From assembly GCF_030209175.1 (NCBI RefSeq), contig NZ_JARVSM010000004.1:62001-126000 (forward strand): 64,000 bases of DNA. Direction: 5' to 3'. The notes under the pieces were generated by a model that saw nothing but the letters and a program-made list of their open reading frames with translations, ran no database searches and was not told the origin of the DNA. Source of the DNA: Pseudomonas sp. efr-133-TYG-5. Its GTDB lineage: Bacteria > Pseudomonadota > Gammaproteobacteria > Pseudomonadales > Pseudomonadaceae. The position numbers and the translations under genes are program-made. Positions 36,262-46,507 of this stretch are shown here, one piece after another; the first letter of the stretch is position 1, and each line of letters begins with the position of its first letter.

Positions 36262-36768
36262 ATGGCCATTTTGAACATCCTCGAATTTCCGGACCCGCGT
36301 CTGCGCACTATCGCCAAACCTGTGGCTGTAGTGGACGACGAAGTGCGTCAGCTGGTCGATGACATGTTTGAAACAATGTATGAAGCGCCGGGCATCGGCC
36401 TCGCCGCGACCCAGGTCAACGTGCACAAACGTATCGTCGTGATGGACCTCTCCGAAGACCGCAGCGAGCCGCGGGTGTTCATCAACCCCGAGTTCGAATC
36501 GCTGACCGAGGAGATGGACCAGTACCAGGAAGGCTGCCTGTCGGTGCCGGGTTTCTACGAAAACGTCGACCGCCCGCAGAAGGTCAAGATCAAGGCACTG
36601 GACCGCGACGGCCAGCCCTACGAACTGATCGCCGAAGGCCTGCTCGCCGTGTGCATCCAGCACGAATGCGACCACCTCAACGGCAAGCTGTTCGTCGATT
36701 ACCTGTCCACGCTCAAACGCGACCGCATCAAGAAGAAGCTGGAAAAGCTCCACCGCCAGAACGCTTGA
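36262..36768 (+). CDS. def: Peptide deformylase
   Basis: The 168-residue metalloenzyme removes the formyl group from new proteins. All three motifs are complete: [15 protein letters not shown] (Cys metal ligand) and HECDHLNG (two His ligands and catalytic Glu). The ATG at 36262 gives the standard [15 protein letters not shown] start; its ribosome site is weak. A terminator separates it from fmt, although the two are usually co-regulated. It is divergent from tsaP. Confidence 0.97.
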   Translation: MAILNILEFPDPRLRTIAKPVAVVDDEVRQLVDDMFETMYEAPGIGLAATQVNVHKRIVVMDLSEDRSEPRVFINPEFESLTEEMDQYQEGCLSVPGFYENVDRPQKVKIKALDRDGQPYELIAEGLLAVCIQHECDHLNGKLFVDYLSTLKRDRIKKKLEKLHRQNA

Positions 36769-36780
36769 TGCCCTCCTTCA

Positions 36781-36806
36781 AAGGCTTGCCGCGGCAAGCC
36801 TTTTTC
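36781..36806 (+). terminator. Intrinsic terminator between def and fmt
   Basis: AAGGCTTGCC (36781-36790) and GGCAAGCCTT (36793-36802) form a stem, with the tight centre opening into a loop, followed by TTTTC and more T residues. Some read-through to fmt is likely, since the gap is only 70 bases. Confidence 0.8.
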
Positions 36807-36838
36807 TTTTCAAGAAGCTTCGCAATAGAGAGCCCTCC

Positions 36839-37798
36839 ATGACCGAGCCCCTGCGCATTGTCTTTGCCGGCACCCCGGAATTCGCCGCCGAACACCTCAA
36901 GGCCCTGCTGAGCAGCCCCTACGAGGTCGTCGCGGTCTACACCCAACCGGATCGTCCGGCCGGTCGCGGGCAGAAACTGATGCCGAGCCCGGTCAAGCAG
37001 CTGGCCCTGGAACACAACATCACGGTGTTCCAGCCGCCGACCCTGCGCAACGCCGACGCCCAGGCCGAACTGGCGGCGCTCAAGCCGGACCTGATGGTGG
37101 TGGTCGCCTACGGCCTGATCCTGCCGCAAGCGGTGCTGGATATCCCGCGCCTGGGCTGCATCAACAGTCACGCCTCCTTGCTGCCGCGCTGGCGCGGGGC
37201 GGCGCCGATCCAGCGCGCCGTGGAAGCAGGCGATGCCGAGAGCGGCGTCACCGTGATGCGCATGGAGGCCGGTCTCGACACCGGACCGATGCTGCTCAAG
37301 GTCGTCACGCCGATCAGCGCCACCGACACCGGCGGCAGCCTGCACGACCGCCTTGCCGAACTGGGCCCGCCGGCCGTGGTGCAGGCGATCGCCGGCCTCG
37401 CGGCCGGGACACTCGAGGGCGAGGTGCAGAACGACGACCTCGCCACTTACGCGCACAAGCTGAACAAGGACGAAGCGCGCCTCGACTGGAGCCGTCCAGC
37501 CGTCGAGCTGGAACGCCTGGTGCGCGCCTTCAACCCGTGGCCAATCACCCACAGCACGCTCAACGGTGAAGCCCTGAAAGTGCTGGCGGCAACGCTCGCC
37601 GAGGGCCGCGGCGCTCCGGGCACCATCCTCGGCGCCAGCAAGGACGGTCTGCTGGTCGCCTGCGGTGAACAGGCGCTGTGCCTGACCCGCCTGCAACTGC
37701 CTGGCGGCAAGGCCTTGAACTTCAGCGACCTGTTCAACAGCCGCCGTGAGAAATTCGCCACCGGCACCGTGCTGGGTGCCGCGGTGGACGCGCCATGA
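36839..37798 (+). CDS. fmt: Methionyl-tRNA formyltransferase
   Basis: The 319-residue enzyme formylates initiator Met-tRNA with 10-formyl-THF. The formyltransferase signature is clear: [19 protein letters not shown] with catalytic Asn and His, and the Asp in [10 protein letters not shown]. The C-terminal OB-like domain (about 210-310) is present. Its stop overlaps the rsmB start in ATGA, so the two are translationally coupled. Confidence 0.97.
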   Translation: MTEPLRIVFAGTPEFAAEHLKALLSSPYEVVAVYTQPDRPAGRGQKLMPSPVKQLALEHNITVFQPPTLRNADAQAELAALKPDLMVVVAYGLILPQAVLDIPRLGCINSHASLLPRWRGAAPIQRAVEAGDAESGVTVMRMEAGLDTGPMLLKVVTPISATDTGGSLHDRLAELGPPAVVQAIAGLAAGTLEGEVQNDDLATYAHKLNKDEARLDWSRPAVELERLVRAFNPWPITHSTLNGEALKVLAATLAEGRGAPGTILGASKDGLLVACGEQALCLTRLQLPGGKALNFSDLFNSRREKFATGTVLGAAVDAP

Positions 37799-39105
37799 AC
37801 CCGCGTCTGGCCGCCGCCAAGGCACTCGCCGCTGTCCTCAGCGGCAAGGCTTCGCTCAACAGCTCCCTGCCGACCCAATTGGACAAGGTCGAGGACCGCG
37901 ACCGCGGCTTCACCCAGGACCTGGCCTTCGGCACCGCGCGCTGGCAGCCACGCCTGTCGGCACTGGCGGAAAAACTCCTGCAGAAGCCGTTCAAGGCAGC
38001 CGATGCCGATGTCGAGGCGCTGCTGCTGGTCGGCCTCTATCAACTGCTGTACACCCGCGTGCCGGCGCATGCGGCCATCGGCGAAACCGTCGGTTGCGCC
38101 GACAAGCTGAAAAAGCCCTGGGCCAAGGGCCTGCTCAACGCCGTGCTGCGCAATGCGCAACGCGAAAGCGAAACGATTTTCGCCGAGCTCGAGCGTGATC
38201 CGGTGGTACGCACCGCCCACCCGCGCTGGCTGCAAAAATCCCTGAAAGCCTTCTGGCCGCAACAGTGGGAAGCGATCTGCGCGGCGAACAACGCGCATCC
38301 GCCGATGATCCTGCGGGTCAACCGCCGCCATCACAGCCGCGATGCCTACCTGGGCCTGCTGGCGGATGCCGGCATCGCCGCGCAGCCGTGCACGTTCAGC
38401 CGCGACGGCATCGTCCTCGACGCCGCGGCCGACGTGCGCAGCCTGCCGGGCTTCGCCGAAGGCTGGATCAGCGTGCAGGACGAAGCCGCGCAACTGGCCG
38501 CCGACCTGCTCGACCTGGCGCCGGGCCAGCGCGTGCTGGACGCCTGCTGCGCCCCCGGCGGCAAGACCTGCCACATCCTCGAAGCCGAGCCGGCGCTGGC
38601 CGGCGTGGTCGCGGTGGATCTGGAAGCCAAGCGTCTGCTGCGGGTGAAGGAAAACCTTGAGCGCCTGGGCCTGAGCGCCGAGCTGATCGCCGCCGACGGT
38701 CGCGATACCGCCGCGTGGTGGGACGGCAAACCGTTCCAGCGCATCCTGCTCGACGCGCCGTGCTCGGCCACCGGGGTGATCCGCCGCCATCCGGACATCA
38801 AACTGACCCGCAAGGCCGACGACATCGCCGCGCTCGCGCAACTGCAGGGCGAACTGCTCGACGCCCTGTGGAAAACCCTCGACGTCGGCGGCATCCTGCT
38901 CTACGCCACCTGCTCGACCTTGCCGACCGAAAACACCGAGGTCATCGCCGCGTTCCTCGCGCGCACACCGGGTGCACGGGAGCTGGACCTGGCCACGACC
39001 GCCGGGATCAAGCAGCCCCACGGTCGCCAGTTGCTGGCCCAGCAGGGCGGGCACGACGGCTTTTATTACGCCAAGCTGATCAAGATCGCTGCCGCGCGCG
39101 GCTAA
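37795..39105 (+). CDS. rsmB: 16S rRNA m5C967 methyltransferase RsmB
   Basis: The 436-residue protein has an N-terminal NusB-like RNA-binding domain (about 1-135) and a C-terminal SAM-dependent methyltransferase. The SAM loop is [15 protein letters not shown]. The two active cysteines are in DAPCSATG and YATCST. It methylates C967 of 16S rRNA. It is the middle gene of fmt-rsmB-trkA, the usual gamma-proteobacterial order. Confidence 0.96.
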   Translation: MNPRLAAAKALAAVLSGKASLNSSLPTQLDKVEDRDRGFTQDLAFGTARWQPRLSALAEKLLQKPFKAADADVEALLLVGLYQLLYTRVPAHAAIGETVGCADKLKKPWAKGLLNAVLRNAQRESETIFAELERDPVVRTAHPRWLQKSLKAFWPQQWEAICAANNAHPPMILRVNRRHHSRDAYLGLLADAGIAAQPCTFSRDGIVLDAAADVRSLPGFAEGWISVQDEAAQLAADLLDLAPGQRVLDACCAPGGKTCHILEAEPALAGVVAVDLEAKRLLRVKENLERLGLSAELIAADGRDTAAWWDGKPFQRILLDAPCSATGVIRRHPDIKLTRKADDIAALAQLQGELLDALWKTLDVGGILLYATCSTLPTENTEVIAAFLARTPGARELDLATTAGIKQPHGRQLLAQQGGHDGFYYAKLIKIAAARG

Positions 39106-39127
39106 ACGGATTCCATGGAGTGACTGG

Positions 39128-40504
39128 ATGAAAATCATCATCCTCGGTGCGGGACAGGTCGGCGGCTCGCTGGCCGAACACCTGGCCAGCGAAGCCAACG
39201 ACATCACCGTGGTCGACACCGATGGCGACCGCCTGCGCGACCTCGGCGACCGTCTCGATATCCGCACCGTGCAGGGCCGCGGCTCGCTGCCGACGGTACT
39301 GCGCCAGGCCGGCGCGGACGACGCCGACATGCTGGTGGCGGTGACCAACAGCGACGAAACCAACATGGTCGCCTGCCAGGTCGCCCACACGTTGTTCCAC
39401 ACCCCGACGAAAATCGCCCGGGTCCGCGAAGCGTCCTACCTGACCCGCGAAGAGCAACTGTTCCAGAACGAAGCGATCCCGGTCGACGTGCTGATCAGCC
39501 CCGAGCAAGTGGTGACCAACTACATCAAGCGCCTGATCCAGCATCCCGGCGCCCTGCAGGTCATCGACTTCGCCGAGGGCCAGGCGCAACTGGTGGCGGT
39601 GCGTGCCTACTACGGCGGACCGCTGGTCGGTCAGCAACTGCGCCAGTTGCGTGAACACATGCCGAATGTGCAGACGCGGGTCGCGGCGATTTTCCGCCGC
39701 GACCGGCCGATCCTGCCGCAGGGCGATACGGTGATCGAGGCCGACGACGAAGTTTTCTTCATCGCTGCCCGTGAGAACATTCGCGCGGTGATGAGTGAAA
39801 TGCGCCGTCTCGACGAAACCTACAAGCGCATCGTCATCGCCGGTGGCGGGCAGATCGGTGAACGCCTGGCCGAGGCGATCGAAAGTCGCTACCAGGTGAA
39901 AATCATCGAGATGAACCCGGCACGCTGCCGCTATCTCTCCGACACCCTCGACAGCACCGTGGTGTTGCAGGGCAGTGCGTCGGACCGCGATCTGCTGCTG
40001 GAAGAGAACATCGCCGACGCCGACATTTTCCTCGCCCTGACCAACGACGACGAAGCCAACATCATGTCGTCGCTGCTGGCCAAGCGCCTGGGCGCGAAGA
40101 AGGTCATGACCATCATCAACAACCCGGCCTACGTCGACCTGATCCAGGGCGGCGATATCGACATCGCCATCAGCCCGCAACTGGCGACCATCGGAACCTT
40201 GCTGGCCCACGTGCGCCGGGGCGACATCGTCAGCGTGCACTCGCTGCGCCGGGGCGCGGCGGAAGCCATTGAAGCGGTGGCCCACGGCGATTCGAAATCG
40301 AGCAAGGTGATCGGCAAGGCCATCGAGAACATCGCCTTGCCCCCGGGCACCACCATCGGCGCGATCATTCGCGACGACGAGGTGATCATCGCCCATGACG
40401 ACACGGTGATCGCAGCGGGTGACCACGTGATCCTGTTCCTTGTGGATAAAAAGCATATTCGCGACGTGGAGAAGCTGTTCCACGTGGGGTTGAGCTTCTT
40501 CTGA
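39128..40504 (+). CDS. trkA: Trk potassium uptake regulator TrkA
   Basis: The 458-residue cytoplasmic protein has two RCK repeats. Each has a Rossmann NAD loop ([20 protein letters not shown] at 1 and [18 protein letters not shown] at about 235) and a TrkA_C half. It gates the TrkH/TrkG potassium channels. The gene starts 22 bases after rsmB, with a ribosome site ATGGAGTGAC. A DnaA box lies at 40441-40449 near the 3' end, and a REP pair follows. Confidence 0.96.
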   Translation: MKIIILGAGQVGGSLAEHLASEANDITVVDTDGDRLRDLGDRLDIRTVQGRGSLPTVLRQAGADDADMLVAVTNSDETNMVACQVAHTLFHTPTKIARVREASYLTREEQLFQNEAIPVDVLISPEQVVTNYIKRLIQHPGALQVIDFAEGQAQLVAVRAYYGGPLVGQQLRQLREHMPNVQTRVAAIFRRDRPILPQGDTVIEADDEVFFIAARENIRAVMSEMRRLDETYKRIVIAGGGQIGERLAEAIESRYQVKIIEMNPARCRYLSDTLDSTVVLQGSASDRDLLLEENIADADIFLALTNDDEANIMSSLLAKRLGAKKVMTIINNPAYVDLIQGGDIDIAISPQLATIGTLLAHVRRGDIVSVHSLRRGAAEAIEAVAHGDSKSSKVIGKAIENIALPPGTTIGAIIRDDEVIIAHDDTVIAAGDHVILFLVDKKHIRDVEKLFHVGLSFF

Positions 40505-40532
40505 TCCTGAATGAGCGGTGCCTTCATTGGCC

Positions 40533-40626
40533 CCATCGCTGGCAAGCCAGCTCCCAGCGGTTTTGCGCGTGCTCACCAATGTGCTGTGCACCCGAGATCC
40601 TTGTGGGAGCTGGCTTGCCAGCGATG
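40533..40626. repeat. REP pair (inverted)
   Basis: CCATCGCTGGCAAGCCAGC on the left and GTGGGAGCTGGCTTGCCAGC on the right, about 50 bases apart, between trkA and the TPR gene. It is the last REP pair I find before the origin. Confidence 0.85.
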
Positions 40627-40671
40627 GCGGCACCGCAGATCTTACCGACGCATTAGAAAAGGACTCCACCG

Positions 40672-40986
40672 ATGCTCGAATCCCTGGAAAAAATGCTCGC
40701 CAAGGGTGTGGATAACGCATTGCTGCGCTTTGGCCTGGGCAAGGGCTATCTGGATCTTGGGGAAAACGCCAAGGCTGCGGAGCACTTTGCGCGCTGTGTG
40801 GGTTTCGATCCGAAGTATTCGGCCGCCTGGAAACTGTTGGGCAAGGCGCACCTGGCGCTGGGCGATCACGCCGCCGCGCGGCACGCCTGGGAACAAGGCC
40901 TGGAAGCGGCCCGTGCCCATGGCGACAAGCAGGCCGAAAAGGAAATGACGGTGTTTCTAAAGAAGCTGGACCGGCAGGCGCCGTGA
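40672..40986 (+). CDS. Small tetratricopeptide-repeat protein
   Basis: The 104-residue protein has two clear TPR units (LLRFGLGKGYLDLGENAKAA and AAWKLLGKAHLALGDHAAAR, each with its helix B) and no signal peptide. TPR proteins bind other proteins; the partner is unknown. The ATG at 40672 follows AAAAGGACTCCACCG, a good ribosome site. A DnaA box lies in the coding sequence (40707-40715). It converges on the PilZ gene with one base between stops. Confidence 0.85.
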   Translation: MLESLEKMLAKGVDNALLRFGLGKGYLDLGENAKAAEHFARCVGFDPKYSAAWKLLGKAHLALGDHAAARHAWEQGLEAARAHGDKQAEKEMTVFLKKLDRQAP

Positions 40987-40987
40987 T

Positions 40988-41227
40988 TCACAGATAGCGC
41001 AGGCCGATGCCTTCGGCATCCACGGTCACCACTTCCATCCGCACCCGTGGCGCGCCTGTGGGTAAGTCCTGGACCTGGCCATAGACCACGGCGCCGCACG
41101 GCAGCGTCGCCAGGCGCGGGTGCTGTACATAGACCCCGGTGGTGGACAGATTGCGCGTCTGGCCCAGGCATTCGCCGAGGCTTTCGTGGGTAATCTTGAT
41201 GCGAAACGACTTGCGGTGTTCGGACAT
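40988..41227 (-). CDS. Short PilZ-domain c-di-GMP-binding protein
   Basis: The 79-residue protein is a single PilZ domain. The arginine motif RKSFR near the N-terminus fits RxxxR and NLSTTGVYV fits (D/N)xSxxG, so cyclic di-GMP binding is expected. It is shorter than the usual 100-120 residue PilZ, with little C-terminal sequence after the last strand (GIGLRYL). The start at 41227 (MSEHRKSF) was chosen because the longer frame runs through the DnaA-box hairpin upstream. The partner is unknown; the window also contains one c-di-GMP synthase and one phosphodiesterase. Confidence 0.82.
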   Translation of the reverse strand: MSEHRKSFRIKITHESLGECLGQTRNLSTTGVYVQHPRLATLPCGAVVYGQVQDLPTGAPRVRMEVVTVDAEGIGLRYL

Positions 41228-41251
41228 CTGCTGCGCCCTTGTATGAACGGT

Positions 41252-41283
41252 TGTGGATAACCTCGCCGTTGAGGTTATCCACA
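41252..41283. repeat. Perfect inverted pair of DnaA boxes
   Basis: TGTGGATAACCTC (41252-41264), six bases (GCCGTT), GAGGTTATCCACA (41271-41283). Each arm holds one exact DnaA box, and the flanking CCTC/GAGG is also symmetric. No T-tract follows on either strand, so it is not an obvious terminator. It lies between the lauroyltransferase and PilZ genes. Confidence 0.85.
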
Positions 41284-41309
41284 GATCATGCCAATCACAT
41301 CGAAATGGG

Positions 41310-42197
41310 TCAGTACCAGCGCTCTTCACCTGGCGGACGCTTTTTGAAGCGCTTCATGCTCCACATGTACTGGCTCGGGTACGCGGCGACGTAGCGTTCG
41401 ACGACTTTGCTCATCGCTGCGCAGGATTCGGCAGTATCGGTGCTGTACATGGCCTCTGGCGCGGCTTCGAGGATCACTTTATAACCCGAGCCGTCCGGCA
41501 GGCGCAGGGCATGCAGGAACACCCCGACCGCCTTGCCGCCGGCAAGCATGTTCGGCACGAATTTGCTGGTCAGCGCCTGGGTGGCGAAGAACGGCACGAA
41601 GATCCCGGCGGATTCGGCCGGTTCCGGGTCGGCGGGAATGCCCACTGCACCACCTTTGCGCACTTCCTTGATGACGCTGAGGATGCCTTCCTTGGTGGAA
41701 GCTGCGACCTTGTTGCCCAGTTGCACGCGCTGCTTGCGCAGCAATTCATCCACCGCCTTGAGCTTCGGCGGGCGGTAGAAAATGATCGGTTTGCATTGGC
41801 TGCAATAGAAGTGGTTGAGCACTTCCCAGTTGCCCAGATGGCTGGTGATGCCGACCACGCCTTTGCCCGACGCCAGCGCATCCTTGAGGATGTCGAGGCC
41901 TTCGACTTCGCGCACCAGATCGATCGAGCGCTGCGCCGGCCAGATCCACGCGCAGGCGCTTTCGGTGAGCGACTTGCCGATGTCCTTCAGGCTCTGGCCG
42001 ACCAGACGCTCGCGCTCGGCCGGGTCCATCTGTGGAAAACATTTACTGAGGTTGATCCGCACTACGTCGCGGGAGCGGTTGGGGGTTTTCCACATGATCC
42101 AGCCGATCGCCGAACCCACGGCCTGCACGGCCCGCCATGGCAGCAGGGCAAACAGCCGCAGAGCGCCTACCAGCAAGGCGCCTTTAAACTTTTCCAC
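41310..42197 (-). CDS. lpxL: Lipid A biosynthesis late acyltransferase (LpxL/HtrB family)
   Basis: The 295-residue inner-membrane protein has an N-terminal anchor (about 8-30) and the catalytic HX4E motif in TSHLGNWE. It also has FYRPPKLKAVDELL, GIPADPEP and FFATQALTSKFVP, which match the lysophospholipid/lipid A acyltransferase family. These enzymes add secondary acyl chains (laurate or 2-hydroxylaurate in Pseudomonas) to lipid A. P. aeruginosa has two paralogs; the copy near glyQS and tag is often called HtrB1 (from memory). Chain specificity cannot be read here. Confidence 0.9.
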   Translation of the reverse strand: MEKFKGALLVGALRLFALLPWRAVQAVGSAIGWIMWKTPNRSRDVVRINLSKCFPQMDPAERERLVGQSLKDIGKSLTESACAWIWPAQRSIDLVREVEGLDILKDALASGKGVVGITSHLGNWEVLNHFYCSQCKPIIFYRPPKLKAVDELLRKQRVQLGNKVAASTKEGILSVIKEVRKGGAVGIPADPEPAESAGIFVPFFATQALTSKFVPNMLAGGKAVGVFLHALRLPDGSGYKVILEAAPEAMYSTDTAESCAAMSKVVERYVAAYPSQYMWSMKRFKKRPPGEERWY

Positions 42198-42237
42198 AGG
42201 TCACTCCTGATCTTGTGCGGTGCGCGAGGCGGCCATT

Positions 42238-42795
42238 CTAACCGGCGTTGGCAAGCTGCGCGTAGCGGTCGCAGTCCTGGGTGTGATCCATGACCATCCC
42301 CGAGGCCTGCATCAGCGCATAGCAGATGGTCGGGCCGACGAAGGTGAAACCGGCCTTTTTCAAGGCTTTGCTCATCGCCACCGCTTGCGGGGTGATGGCC
42401 GGGACCTCGCTGCGATCCTTGAAATGGTTGATCACCGGCTGGTTATCGACAAACGACCAGAGCAACGCCACCGGGTCCTCCAGCGCCAGCCAGGCCTGGG
42501 CGTTGCGCCGGGCGGCCTTGAGCTTGAGGCGATTGCGGATGATGCCCGGATCGAGCATCAATTCATCGATTTCCGCGTCGCTCATCTGCGCCACGCGCTG
42601 TACGTCGAAGCCGTACAGCACCTCGCGATAGCGCTCACGCTTGCGCAGCACGGTGATCCACGACAGCCCGGCCTGGAACCCTTCGAGCAAAAGCAACTCG
42701 AACAAACCCTGCGCCTCGCGCAGCGGCGTGCCCCACTCCTGATCGTGATAAGCCATGTACAGCGGATCTTCGGTACACCAAAAGCAGCGTGGCAT
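42238..42795 (-). CDS. tag: DNA-3-methyladenine glycosylase I
   Basis: The 185-residue base-excision enzyme removes 3-methyladenine from alkylated DNA. Expected Tag motifs are complete: the zinc Cys near the N-terminus (MPRCFWCT), [25 protein letters not shown], and a C-terminal zinc region ending MVMDHTQDC. The start at 42795 is chosen over a long open extension that is antisense to glyQ. It is divergent from glyQ with 81 bases between. Confidence 0.95.
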   Translation of the reverse strand: MPRCFWCTEDPLYMAYHDQEWGTPLREAQGLFELLLLEGFQAGLSWITVLRKRERYREVLYGFDVQRVAQMSDAEIDELMLDPGIIRNRLKLKAARRNAQAWLALEDPVALLWSFVDNQPVINHFKDRSEVPAITPQAVAMSKALKKAGFTFVGPTICYALMQASGMVMDHTQDCDRYAQLANAG

Positions 42796-42876
42796 AAGGC
42801 TCCAGGGGGTGGAGGTGCGACTGAATCGGGTATACTCCCGCTCTTTAAATCGCAGCCCAAGAAACAGGTGAATTTC

Positions 42877-43830
42877 GTGAGCCAGCCTACGCCAGCCGTG
42901 CGTACCTTCCAAGACTTGATCCTCGCGCTCCAGCAATACTGGGCCGAGCAAGGTTGCGTGGTACTTCAGCCCTACGATATGGAAGTAGGCGCCGGCACTT
43001 TCCACACCGCGACCTTCCTGCGCGCCATCGGCCCGGAAACCTGGAACGCCGCCTACGTGCAGCCAAGCCGCCGTCCGACTGACGGCCGCTACGGCGAAAA
43101 CCCCAACCGTCTGCAGCACTACTACCAGTTCCAGGTGGTCCTGAAGCCGAACCCGGACAACTTCCAGGAGCTGTACCTGGGCTCGCTCAAGCATGTCGGC
43201 CTGGACCCACTGGTCCACGACATCCGCTTCGTCGAAGACAACTGGGAATCGCCGACCCTCGGCGCCTGGGGCCTGGGCTGGGAAGTCTGGCTCAACGGCA
43301 TGGAAGTGACCCAGTTCACCTACTTCCAGCAGGCGGGCGGCATCGAGTGCTACCCGGTGACCGGCGAGATCACTTACGGTCTCGAGCGTCTGGCCATGTA
43401 CCTGCAGGGCGTGGACTCGGTCTACGACCTGGTCTGGGCTGACGGCCCGTTCGGCAAGGTGACCTACGGCGACGTGTTCCACCAGAACGAAGTGGAGCAG
43501 TCCACTTACAACTTCGAACACGCCAACGTCGACAAGCTGTTCGAACTGTTCGACTTCTATGAAAGCGAAGCCAAGCGCCTGATCGAACTCGACCAGCCGC
43601 TGCCGCTGCCGAGCTACGAAATGGTCCTGAAGGCCTCGCACACCTTCAACCTGCTGGATGCGCGCCGGGCGATCTCGGTGACCGCGCGTCAGCAATACAT
43701 CCTGCGCGTACGCACCCTGGCGCGTTCCGTCGCCCAAGCCTACCTGCTGGCGCGCGCCAAGCTGGGCTTCCCGATGGCAACCCCGGACCTGCGTGACGAA
43801 GTACTGGCCAAGCTGGAGGCTGCACAATGA
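42877..43830 (+). CDS. glyQ: Glycyl-tRNA synthetase alpha subunit
   Basis: The 317-residue catalytic subunit of the alpha2-beta2 glycyl-tRNA synthetase is highly conserved. It has [19 protein letters not shown] and [20 protein letters not shown] (class II motifs). The start is GTG at 42877 after AGGTGA, giving (M)[14 protein letters not shown]; the frame is open upstream but lies antisense to tag. Its stop overlaps the glyS start (ATGA). Confidence 0.97.
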   Translation: MSQPTPAVRTFQDLILALQQYWAEQGCVVLQPYDMEVGAGTFHTATFLRAIGPETWNAAYVQPSRRPTDGRYGENPNRLQHYYQFQVVLKPNPDNFQELYLGSLKHVGLDPLVHDIRFVEDNWESPTLGAWGLGWEVWLNGMEVTQFTYFQQAGGIECYPVTGEITYGLERLAMYLQGVDSVYDLVWADGPFGKVTYGDVFHQNEVEQSTYNFEHANVDKLFELFDFYESEAKRLIELDQPLPLPSYEMVLKASHTFNLLDARRAISVTARQQYILRVRTLARSVAQAYLLARAKLGFPMATPDLRDEVLAKLEAAQ

Positions 43831-45881
43831 GTGCTCAAGATTTTCTGGTTGAACTGGGCACCGAAGAACTGCCACCCAAAGCCCTGACCACCCTGGCCGA
43901 TGCCTTCCTCGCCGGTATCGACAAGGGCCTGCAGGCTGCCGGCCTGAGCTACGAAAGCAAGACCGTCTACGCGGCGCCGCGGCGTCTGGCCGTGCTGATC
44001 ACCGCGCTGGCCACCCAGCAGCCGGACCGCAGCATCAACCTCGACGGCCCGCCGCGTCAGGCCGCCTTCGATGCCGAAGGCAACCCGACTCAAGCGGCAC
44101 TGGGCTTCGCCAAGAAGTGCGGCGTCGAGCTGAGCGAAATCGACCAGAGCGGTCCGAAACTGCGCTACAGCCAGAACATCGCCGGCAAGCCGACCGCGAG
44201 CCTGCTGCCGACCATCGTCGAAGATTCGCTGAACGACCTGCCGATCCCGAAACGCATGCGTTGGGGTGCGCGCAAGGAAGAGTTCGTGCGTCCGACCCAG
44301 TGGCTGGTGATGCTGCTCGGTGACCAGGTCATCGACTGCACCATCCTCGCCCAGAAGGCTGGCCGTGATTCCCGTGGCCACCGCTTCCACCACCCGGAAG
44401 CCGTGCGCATCGGTTCGCCGTCGAGCTACCTGGCCGACCTGCGTGCTGCCTACGTGCTAGCCGACGCCAACGAGCGTCGCGACATCATCAGCAAGCGCAC
44501 CGAAGAACTGGCTACCCGCCAGGAAGGCACCGCGATCGTGCCGCCGGCGCTGCTCGACGAAGTCACCGCGCTGGTCGAGTGGCCGGTGCCGCTGGTGTGC
44601 TCGTTCGAGGAACGTTTCCTCGACGTGCCGCAGGAAGCGCTGATCACCACCATGCAGGACAACCAGAAGTACTTCTGCCTGCTGGATGCCGACGGCAAGT
44701 TGCTGCCACGCTTCATCACCGTGGCCAACATCGAGAGCAAGGATCCGCAGCAGATCATCGCCGGTAACGAGAAAGTGGTGCGCCCACGCCTGACCGACGC
44801 CGAGTTCTTCTTCAAGCAGGACAAGAAGCAGAAACTCGAAGACTTCAACCTGCGCCTGCAGAACGTGGTGTTCCAGGAAAAACTCGGCAGCGTCTACGAC
44901 AAGGCCGAGCGCGTATCGAAACTGGCGGCGTACATCGCTGCTCGTATCGGCGGCAACGCTTCGTGGGCGGCCCGCGCGGGCCTGCTGTCGAAATGCGACC
45001 TGGCCACTGAAATGGTCGGCGAGTTCCCGGAGATGCAAGGTGTCGCCGGTTACTACTACGCCCTCAATGACGGCGAGCCGGAAGATGTCGCGCTGGCGCT
45101 GAACGAGCAGTACATGCCGCGCGGGGCCGGTGCTGAACTGCCGGCAACCCTGACCGGTGCCGCGGTGGCGATCGCCGACAAGCTCGACACCCTGGTCGGC
45201 ATCTTCGGTATCGGCATGCTGCCGACCGGCAGCAAAGACCCGTATGCCCTGCGTCGCGCGGCACTCGGCGTGCTGCGTATCCTGATCGAGAAGCAACTGG
45301 ATCTGGACCTGACCGACGCCGTGGCCTTCGCCGTGAATGGCTTTGGCGCCAAGGTCAAGGCCGCCGGCCTCAACGACGCAGTGCTGGAATTCATCTTCGA
45401 CCGTCTGCGTGCGCGTTACGAAGACGAAGGCGTGGACGTGGCCACCTACCTGTCGGTACGTGCCCTGAAACCGGGTTCGGCGCTGGACTTCGACCAGCGT
45501 GTGCAGGCAGTCCAGGCCTTCCGCAAACTGCCGGAAGCGGCAGCGCTGGCGGCCGTCAACAAGCGTGTCTCGAACCTGCTGGGCAAGGTCGAAGGCTCGG
45601 TGCCGACCGTGGTCGAGGCCAAGTACTTCGACAACGCCAACGAGTTCTCGCTGTACTCGGCGATCCAGCAGGCCGACCAGGCTGTGCAACCGATGGCCGC
45701 TGCGCGCCAGTACAGCGAATCGCTGGCGCGCCTGGCCGCGCTGCGCGAGCCGGTGGATGCATTCTTCGAGGCCGTGATGGTCAATGCCGACGACGCCAAC
45801 GTGCGCGCCAACCGCTACGCGCTGCTGGCGCGCCTGCGTGGCCTGTTCCTCGGTGTTGCCGACATTTCGCTGCTGGGTTGA
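43827..45881 (+). CDS. glyS: Glycyl-tRNA synthetase beta subunit
   Basis: The 684-residue beta subunit begins [18 protein letters not shown], the family signature. It carries the tRNA-binding and HD-like domains and pairs with GlyQ to charge tRNA-Gly. Translation is coupled to glyQ by the four-base overlap. Its length is within the normal range. The gmhB gene starts ten bases after its stop. Confidence 0.97.
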   Translation: MSAQDFLVELGTEELPPKALTTLADAFLAGIDKGLQAAGLSYESKTVYAAPRRLAVLITALATQQPDRSINLDGPPRQAAFDAEGNPTQAALGFAKKCGVELSEIDQSGPKLRYSQNIAGKPTASLLPTIVEDSLNDLPIPKRMRWGARKEEFVRPTQWLVMLLGDQVIDCTILAQKAGRDSRGHRFHHPEAVRIGSPSSYLADLRAAYVLADANERRDIISKRTEELATRQEGTAIVPPALLDEVTALVEWPVPLVCSFEERFLDVPQEALITTMQDNQKYFCLLDADGKLLPRFITVANIESKDPQQIIAGNEKVVRPRLTDAEFFFKQDKKQKLEDFNLRLQNVVFQEKLGSVYDKAERVSKLAAYIAARIGGNASWAARAGLLSKCDLATEMVGEFPEMQGVAGYYYALNDGEPEDVALALNEQYMPRGAGAELPATLTGAAVAIADKLDTLVGIFGIGMLPTGSKDPYALRRAALGVLRILIEKQLDLDLTDAVAFAVNGFGAKVKAAGLNDAVLEFIFDRLRARYEDEGVDVATYLSVRALKPGSALDFDQRVQAVQAFRKLPEAAALAAVNKRVSNLLGKVEGSVPTVVEAKYFDNANEFSLYSAIQQADQAVQPMAAARQYSESLARLAALREPVDAFFEAVMVNADDANVRANRYALLARLRGLFLGVADISLLG

Positions 45882-45891
45882 GGGATTGCTG

Positions 45892-46425
45892 TTGAAACTG
45901 CTGATTCTCGATCGGGACGGAGTGATCAATTACGACTCCGACGCTTACATCAAGTCGGTGGAGGAGTGGATTCCGCTGCCCGGTTCGATCGAAGCGATTG
46001 CGCAGTTGAGCAAGGCCGGCTGGACGGTGGCGGTGGCCACCAACCAGTCGGGCATTGCGCGCGGCTATTACGACCTCGCCACCCTCGATGCCATGCACGC
46101 GCGCCTGCGCGAGCTGGTGGCGGAGCAGGGCGGTGAGGTCGGCCTGATCGTGTATTGCCCGCATGGCCCGGACGCAGGCTGCGCTTGCCGCAAGCCGAAA
46201 CCGGGAATGCTGCAAACCATTGCCGGGCATTACAACGTGGCGCTGACGAATGTCTGGTTCGTCGGCGACAGCCTTGGTGACCTGGAGGCCGCCAAAGCCG
46301 TCGATTCACAGCCCGTTTTGGTAAAGACCGGGAAAGGCGAAAAGACCCTGGGCAAGACCCTTCCGGTCGGCACCCTGATTTTTGACGATCTGGCGGCGAT
46401 TGCCGCAGAACTTATCCACAACTAG
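45892..46425 (+). CDS. gmhB: D,D-heptose 1,7-bisphosphate phosphatase GmhB
   Basis: The 177-residue HAD phosphatase works in ADP-heptose synthesis for lipopolysaccharide core. The nucleophile motif is ILDRDGVIN, motif II is ATNQSGIARG, the zinc-binding loop is CPHGPDAGCACRKPKPG, and motif IV is VGDSLGDLEAA. The start is TTG at 45892, six bases after GAGGGA; other in-frame TTG or CTG codons just upstream lack that spacing, and there is no ATG. A DnaA box overlaps its last codons (46412-46420). Confidence 0.93.
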   Translation: MKLLILDRDGVINYDSDAYIKSVEEWIPLPGSIEAIAQLSKAGWTVAVATNQSGIARGYYDLATLDAMHARLRELVAEQGGEVGLIVYCPHGPDAGCACRKPKPGMLQTIAGHYNVALTNVWFVGDSLGDLEAAKAVDSQPVLVKTGKGEKTLGKTLPVGTLIFDDLAAIAAELIHN

Positions 46426-46507
46426 AGTGCTTCTGAAGTTCCTGACCAGGGATTGATCGGGAGTGCGCTTGAACAGTCGGGCATCGCCCGTAACGGTAAA
46501 CGTCGCC

